From NCBI GenBank assembly GCA_937864935.1, contig CALMDN010000427.1:1-6288 (forward strand): a stretch of DNA of 6,288 bases. Direction: 5' to 3'. This document shows, one piece after another, positions 1-3,705 of this stretch (position 1 is its first letter; each line of letters opens with the position of its first letter). The notes under the pieces were generated by a model. The model was given only the letters and a program-made list of their open reading frames with translations, did no database searches and was not told the origin of the DNA. This DNA is from an uncultured Bacteroidales bacterium (GTDB lineage: Bacteria > Bacteroidota > Bacteroidia > Bacteroidales > Lentimicrobiaceae). The position numbers and the translations under genes are program-made.

Positions 1-912
1 TACCGCACCTTTACCGCTTCCGAAGCCAATGCTGCCCGTGAGTTCCTCAGGTCAATGAAACCACCCTATGTGCTCCAAGCCGATGGCCTGGCAGCCGGCA
101 AAGGAGTAGTAATCTGCACCAGCCTTGCCGAAGCCGACCACGAAATCACCGGAATGCTTGAAAACGCCAGGTTTGGCAAGGCATCTGAAAAACTGGTGAT
201 TGAAGAATTCCTTTCAGGGATAGAGCTTTCGGTCTTTATCCTCACCGATGGACAGTCGTGGCTGCTGCTCCCTGAAGCCAAGGATTACAAGCGCATCGGC
301 GAAGGCGACACCGGACTGAATACCGGTGGCATGGGATCTGTTTCACCGGTCCCTTTTGCCGATGAAGAATTCATGGAAAAGGTTAAAATCAGCATCATTC
401 AGCCAACCATCGATGGCCTGTTAAAAGAGGAAATCCCATACCGGGGTTTCATCTTTTTCGGACTGATCAATGTTAACAACAACCCTTACGTAATTGAATA
501 CAACGTAAGAATGGGAGATCCGGAAACCGAATCGGTGATGCCGAGGATCAAATCCGACCTGCTGGATCTGTTTATGAAAGTCGCAGGAAACAACCTTGCA
601 GGAGCTACACTTGAGATCAGTGAAGATACCGCTGCCACTGTGGTGCTGGTTTCAGAAGGTTACCCGGGAACTTATGAGAAAGGAGTTCAGATACAGGGAC
701 TGGACAAGAGCTATCCTTCTCAGGTATTTCATGCAGGAACCACCACAGGCAGTCAACCAGGAGAGGTTGTAACATCAGGCGGCAGGGTACTGGCGATCAC
801 CTCTGTGGCCCCGGAGCTGAAAGAAGCACTTGCCCTTTCCTATTCAACAGCTTCAGAGATCAGCTACAAGGGAAAAACCTTAAGAAGGGACATCGGTTAC
901 GATCTGTTCTGA
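1..912 (+). CDS. purD: Phosphoribosylamine--glycine ligase (GARS), 5'-truncated by window edge
   Basis: PurD is the cytoplasmic ATP-grasp enzyme that joins phosphoribosylamine and glycine, using ATP, to give GAR in the second step of de novo purine synthesis. The frame is open from base 1, so the ATG at 55 is internal. The 303 visible residues align by eye with E. coli PurD from about its residue 120 to its C-terminus, so only the N-terminal domain is missing. Window-residue landmarks are the glycine-rich loop DGLAAGKG (28-35), VIEEFLSG, the KRIGEGDTG and NTGGMG block (about 97-112), and the metal-binding segment EYNVRMGDPETE (166-177), where Glu166 and Asn168 should be the Mg ligands. The C-terminal domain has SEGYPG, FHAGT, TSGGRVL and RRDIGY. 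One oddity is Gln26 (codon caa) where the family normally has Lys just before ADGLAAGKG. The gene heads an apparent operon, with the next start 17 bases after its stop. Confidence 0.97.
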   Translation, partial: YRTFTASEANAAREFLRSMKPPYVLQADGLAAGKGVVICTSLAEADHEITGMLENARFGKASEKLVIEEFLSGIELSVFILTDGQSWLLLPEAKDYKRIGEGDTGLNTGGMGSVSPVPFADEEFMEKVKISIIQPTIDGLLKEEIPYRGFIFFGLINVNNNPYVIEYNVRMGDPETESVMPRIKSDLLDLFMKVAGNNLAGATLEISEDTAATVVLVSEGYPGTYEKGVQIQGLDKSYPSQVFHAGTTTGSQPGEVVTSGGRVLAITSVAPELKEALALSYSTASEISYKGKTLRRDIGYDLF

Positions 913-929
913 TTCAGCAATTCAATGCG

Positions 930-1910
930 ATGCTAAAAGCACTGGCCCGTTCCGGAATCATTACGCAGCTGTCGGTAATACTGGCATTGCTTGTCTTATA
1001 TTTTGTAACTCCCCAGGCTGGTTTTGTTTCGGAAACCCAAAAGCTTCACCTGGCTCCCTTTGGCGAATGGATTTTTAATCAACTGAATAACTACCCGATC
1101 ATTGCATGGCCTGCCTCAATCTTTCTGTTGTTGCTGAATGCCTTTTTGCTCAATGCCATTCTGATTAAGCACGATATCACTCCCCGGCAGTCTCTTTTGC
1201 CATCAGCCGTATATCTGTTCCTGCTGCTTTTCACGGCCAATGGCAATTACCTGACTCCGGTGCTGATCAGCAGTCTTTTGTTACTTTTCAGTCTGCACAG
1301 CATTATGGACATGTATGGAAAACTCTACCCCTATACAAGAATCCTGAATGCCACCCTGGCCATTGCCATTGCCTCCATGATCTTTTTTCCGCTGATCCTG
1401 TTTGCCCTCATGCTATGGATCAGCTTTTTTACATTCAGGATCAATGCCTGGCGCGATTGGGTAATTTCCCTGCTGGGGATAGCAATGCCTTTCTTTTATC
1501 TTGCCTTGCTTTATCTGTGGAACAACAACCTCGTTTACGGCTTTAAAACCTATGAACGACTCTGGTATGAGCTGAATTTTTCGCTGCCGCACCTGAGTGT
1601 ACAGGAGTATTCAGCCATTGCCCTGATTGGTTTCTGGACCATTGTTTCGGCCAGCAGGTTCCTTTCCGACACCACCGACCGCCTCATCGGTATCAGAAAG
1701 AAAATGTGGATCATCAGCCATTTCGCCCTCATAGCACTGGCTTCGGTACTGTTGTCGGGCAGTTCGATGCTGGTGATGCTTCCGCTGATTTTTGTGCCTG
1801 CTTCCGCCATGATGACGCATGCCTTTGCCAATCAGCGGCGTGCCTGGTTACACGATCTTTTCTTCCTGCTTACTTTTGCAGCCATCATGCTCAACAGAAT
1901 CTCCTTCTGA
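930..1910 (+). CDS. Polytopic inner-membrane protein, DUF6427-like
   Basis: This is a very hydrophobic 326-residue protein with about ten or eleven predicted membrane helices, at roughly residues 9-27, 57-79, 88-103, 107-126, 137-152, 153-170, 177-197, 226-244, 258-276, 279-297 and 308-324. There is no signal peptide and no catalytic motif I can recognise. The cluster around residues 169-190 (FR, then WRDW, LLG and a Pro before FF) and the position right after purD fit the Bacteroidota family DUF6427, whose function is unknown to me. That assignment is from memory of the family style and gene context, not a search. The start at 930 is the only reasonable one: an ATG at 925 is out of frame and stops after three codons. 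No clear Shine-Dalgarno is visible, which is normal for the phylum. The 17-base gap suggests co-transcription with purD. A role in nucleotide metabolism is only a guess from position. Confidence 0.8.
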   Translation: MLKALARSGIITQLSVILALLVLYFVTPQAGFVSETQKLHLAPFGEWIFNQLNNYPIIAWPASIFLLLLNAFLLNAILIKHDITPRQSLLPSAVYLFLLLFTANGNYLTPVLISSLLLLFSLHSIMDMYGKLYPYTRILNATLAIAIASMIFFPLILFALMLWISFFTFRINAWRDWVISLLGIAMPFFYLALLYLWNNNLVYGFKTYERLWYELNFSLPHLSVQEYSAIALIGFWTIVSASRFLSDTTDRLIGIRKKMWIISHFALIALASVLLSGSSMLVMLPLIFVPASAMMTHAFANQRRAWLHDLFFLLTFAAIMLNRISF

Positions 1911-1973
1911 CCTGAGTCATCAACCAAAGCCCCCGGCAACCCCGGGAAAAGAGATGATCACAAGCATTTTTCT

Positions 1974-2576
1974 ATGTTAAAACACAGCTACAGCGAGCGA
2001 CATTTAACCGAAGCCGGCACCGATGAAGCCGGGCGCGGCTGCCTGGCCGGACCTGTTTTTGCCGCTGCAGTCATACTGCCAGCTGACTTTCACTGTGAAA
2101 TGCTGAACGACTCCAAAAAGCTAACTGCCCGACAGAGAAATTATCTCAGAAGCAAAATAGAGGCAGAAGCATCGGCCTGGTCTGTTGCCTCGGTCAGCGC
2201 AGGGGAAATCGACAGAATAAACATACTGAATGCTAGCATCCTGTCCATGCACATGGCATTGGACGGGCTGCATTTGTTGCCTCAGCTGATCCTGGTCGAT
2301 GGCAACCGCTTTAAGCCATACCGTGACATCAGCCACGCCTGTATCGTGAAAGGGGATGGCATCTACCTCTCCATAGCCGCTGCTTCGGTGCTGGCAAAAA
2401 CCCACAGGGATGAGTTTATGATCAGCCTCCACAAAGACCATCCGCAATACCAGTGGGATCAGAACAAAGGATATCCGACAGAAATTCACCGCCGGGCCAT
2501 TCTCAGATACGGCTATACCAGCTGGCACCGGAGAACCTTCAGAGTAAGCGAACAGCTCTCCTTCGACCTCAGATAA
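1974..2576 (+). CDS. rnhB: Ribonuclease HII
   Basis: RNase HII is a cytoplasmic endonuclease that cuts RNA in RNA-DNA hybrids and 5' of single ribonucleotides misincorporated in DNA, starting ribonucleotide excision repair. The 200-residue length is normal. The four acidic catalytic residues are all present: Asp17 and Glu18 in TDEAGRG, Asp109 in LVDGNR, and Asp128 in VKGDG. The GRG motif (20-22) and Tyr167 in NKGYPT, which read the 2'-OH and the ribonucleotide junction in studied homologues, are intact. LNDSKKLT (45-52), AAASVLAK (135-142) and HRRTF (185-189) are further family blocks. The ATG at 1974 puts the first catalytic Asp at 17, against 16 in E. coli, and no in-frame ATG lies just upstream. 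It follows the membrane-protein gene by 63 bases with no promoter visible in the gap, so it probably shares the purD transcript. It ends just before a hairpin terminator. Confidence 0.97.
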   Translation: MLKHSYSERHLTEAGTDEAGRGCLAGPVFAAAVILPADFHCEMLNDSKKLTARQRNYLRSKIEAEASAWSVASVSAGEIDRINILNASILSMHMALDGLHLLPQLILVDGNRFKPYRDISHACIVKGDGIYLSIAAASVLAKTHRDEFMISLHKDHPQYQWDQNKGYPTEIHRRAILRYGYTSWHRRTFRVSEQLSFDLR

Positions 2577-2595
2577 CACACTGGCTGTTTGCAGG

Positions 2596-2625
2596 ACCGG
2601 TTGATTTCACCGGGTGTCAACCGGT
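2596..2625 (+). terminator. Hairpin terminator between convergent genes
   Basis: A perfect 9-base inverted repeat (ACCGGTTGA at 2596-2604, TCAACCGGT at 2617-2625) encloses a 12-base loop. Inside the loop, CAC (2608-2610) and GTG (2614-2616) can pair as well, stacking on the outer stem after a TTT bulge. It starts 20 bases after the rnhB stop and ends 5 bases before the last codon of the convergent gene on the other strand. On the + strand it is followed by a weak T-rich stretch (TTTGGTTTATT). On the - strand no T run follows, so termination in that direction is less certain. Confidence 0.75.
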
Positions 2626-2630
2626 TTGGT

Positions 2631-3524
2631 TTATTCTGAAAAGGTAAGCAGATCCCTGAAGCAGAGTCTTACAAAAAAGTTCATCTGTGGAACAAAGCCA
2701 CTGTTGGGGTCGATGGCGATTTTCTTGTAATAAAAGGTGAATCCGGGTTCAATGGCCACGGCCGGACTGAATTCAAAGCGTCCACCAATGGTTCCGTACA
2801 ATCCGAATCCTATCCCCCCCTGCCGGATTTCGTAAGCCTGCTGGTTCCCGCCAGGAATATAATTGTTGTTCCCGTAGACATTGACCAGATTGTAAGACTT
2901 TGTGCCGATCTGAATAAGGTGTTCTTTTACCAGGGAGTTGTTCATATTCACCCCTGCCCCGATCATGAGACGCGATACCGGATTCTTGCCGAATGCATGC
3001 ACGATGCCCAGATCAAGCAGGTTGCGCTCTTCAGTCCCGTAAACGGAACATAGCCGGATATCGGGTTCGGTCAGGTATTCCTTTGGATCCACTTCCACGG
3101 AGACCACATCCTTCGCCCGAAGTTTTGCATAGGAGAACTGGAGGATGATTCCGGTATTGCAGTTCAGATCATACCTGGCAAACATACCAAAAGAAAATGC
3201 CGGATCATACTTCATCTTCTCGGGATATTCCCTTACGAAAACCGTATCATAAGCCCCGAGCAACTGGTATATCTCATTGTACCAGTAGGTATTCCTGAAA
3301 ATATAATTCACATTATTCTCGTTGCCCGGTTCTCCCGAATAAAACGCTGCAGTGGATTTGCCAGCCATATAAATGCCAGCAATACCACCATACTCAAGCC
3401 CCCGGCGTTCTTTACATCTTTCGGGATTGCTGTAGTCATCCGGCTGGGAGAAACCGGCGAACGACAGGCAAACAAACACAAAAACAAAGACCAACCCCCG
3501 TAGTTTCTTCAGTGAATGACACAT
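2631..3524 (-). CDS. Exported protein, probable outer-membrane beta-barrel
   Basis: This 297-residue protein has a clear signal peptide: basic residues KKLR at 6-9, then a striking alternating Val-Phe core (LVFVFVFVCL, 11-20), and a likely signal-peptidase I cut near residues 25-27 (AGFSQ), a common ending in Bacteroidota. No lipobox Cys follows. The mature part has alternating aromatic and glycine-rich strands, such as FSFGMFARYDL (110-120), IGFGLYGTIGGRFEF (238-252), FTFYYKKIAI (262-271) and MNFFVRLCF (281-289). They are separated by short polar turns, as in small Bacteroidota outer-membrane beta-barrels. I do not recognise a named family, and no enzymatic motif is visible. It has Cys at 37, 122, 159 and 288 in the mature region. 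The ATG at 3524 directly precedes the signal peptide. It is transcribed from its own promoter, divergently from the large envelope gene and convergently with rnhB. A periplasmic beta-rich protein is the main alternative. Confidence 0.75.
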   Translation of the reverse strand: MCHSLKKLRGLVFVFVFVCLSFAGFSQPDDYSNPERCKERRGLEYGGIAGIYMAGKSTAAFYSGEPGNENNVNYIFRNTYWYNEIYQLLGAYDTVFVREYPEKMKYDPAFSFGMFARYDLNCNTGIILQFSYAKLRAKDVVSVEVDPKEYLTEPDIRLCSVYGTEERNLLDLGIVHAFGKNPVSRLMIGAGVNMNNSLVKEHLIQIGTKSYNLVNVYGNNNYIPGGNQQAYEIRQGGIGFGLYGTIGGRFEFSPAVAIEPGFTFYYKKIAIDPNSGFVPQMNFFVRLCFRDLLTFSE

Positions 3525-3547
3525 AACGATACCATAGTTTCAATTTC

Positions 3548-3577
3548 CAAACCTACACAATTTTCAGAACATTCAGA
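3548..3577 (-). promoter_or_regulatory. Predicted Bacteroidota-type promoter of the barrel gene
   Basis: Read on the - strand, the -7 element TAGGTTTG (3555 down to 3548) fits TAnnTTTG exactly. An 18-base spacer separates it from TCTG (3577 down to 3574), three of four matches to the TTTG -33 element. Transcription would start around 3541-3544, giving a leader of under 20 bases before the ATG at 3524. The same spacing is seen in the divergent promoter, which strengthens both calls. Confidence 0.65.
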
Positions 3578-3586
3578 GAATTTTCA
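3559..3586. repeat. Direct repeat AATTTTCA with a 20-base period
   Basis: AATTTTCA occurs at 3559-3566 and again at 3579-3586, exactly 20 bases apart, or about two helical turns. One copy lies in the spacer of the - strand promoter and the other just upstream of its -33 element. Two sites on the same helix face around a promoter could bind a dimeric regulator. An AT-rich 8-mer could also recur by chance. Confidence 0.4.
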
Positions 3587-3609
3587 CACAGCTGCATGCC
3601 ACAGCACAC

Positions 3610-3620
3610 TGTTATGAACA
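3610..3620. promoter_or_regulatory. Possible shared operator, TGTT-N3-AACA
   Basis: A short inverted repeat (TGTT at 3610-3613, AACA at 3617-3620) is centred on 3615, the exact midpoint between the two divergent promoters. It lies about 71 bases upstream of each expected start, a spacing seen for activator sites of the Crp/Fnr type. The arms are only four bases long, so chance is a real possibility, and no regulator gene is present here. Confidence 0.25.
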
Positions 3621-3652
3621 TGCATTTGTTGATTAGTATTTAAACCTGTCAA

Positions 3653-3682
3653 TCTGCATCCTGAGTTTAGAACTTATATTTG
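3653..3682 (+). promoter_or_regulatory. Predicted Bacteroidota-type promoter of the large envelope gene
   Basis: The -7 element TATATTTG (3675-3682) fits TAnnTTTG exactly. It is preceded, after an 18-base spacer, by TCTG (3653-3656), three of four matches to the TTTG -33 element. The start of transcription is expected near 3686-3689, about 17-20 bases before the ATG at 3706. No Shine-Dalgarno sequence is seen between them. Confidence 0.7.
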
Positions 3683-3705
3683 ATAACCAGTACAAGCAAG
3701 CATCA

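Noticed and set aside
1550..1915. Several short open frames in both directions inside the membrane-protein gene
   Set aside because: They overlap a convincing polytopic protein and are low-complexity shadows of its codons.
1932..1946. GC-rich hairpin CCCGG-N5-CCGGG in the gap before rnhB
   Set aside because: The stem is only five base pairs and no T run follows, so it does not qualify as a terminator. It might be a minor RNA structure.
2121..2579. 152-codon open frame on the - strand across rnhB
   Set aside because: It is fully antisense to a gene with all its catalytic motifs, and its translation shows no domain-like pattern.
3593..3624. Inverted repeat TGCATG / CATGCA with a 20-base gap
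   Set aside because: Each arm is itself part of a near-palindrome and the arms do not extend, so chance is likely.
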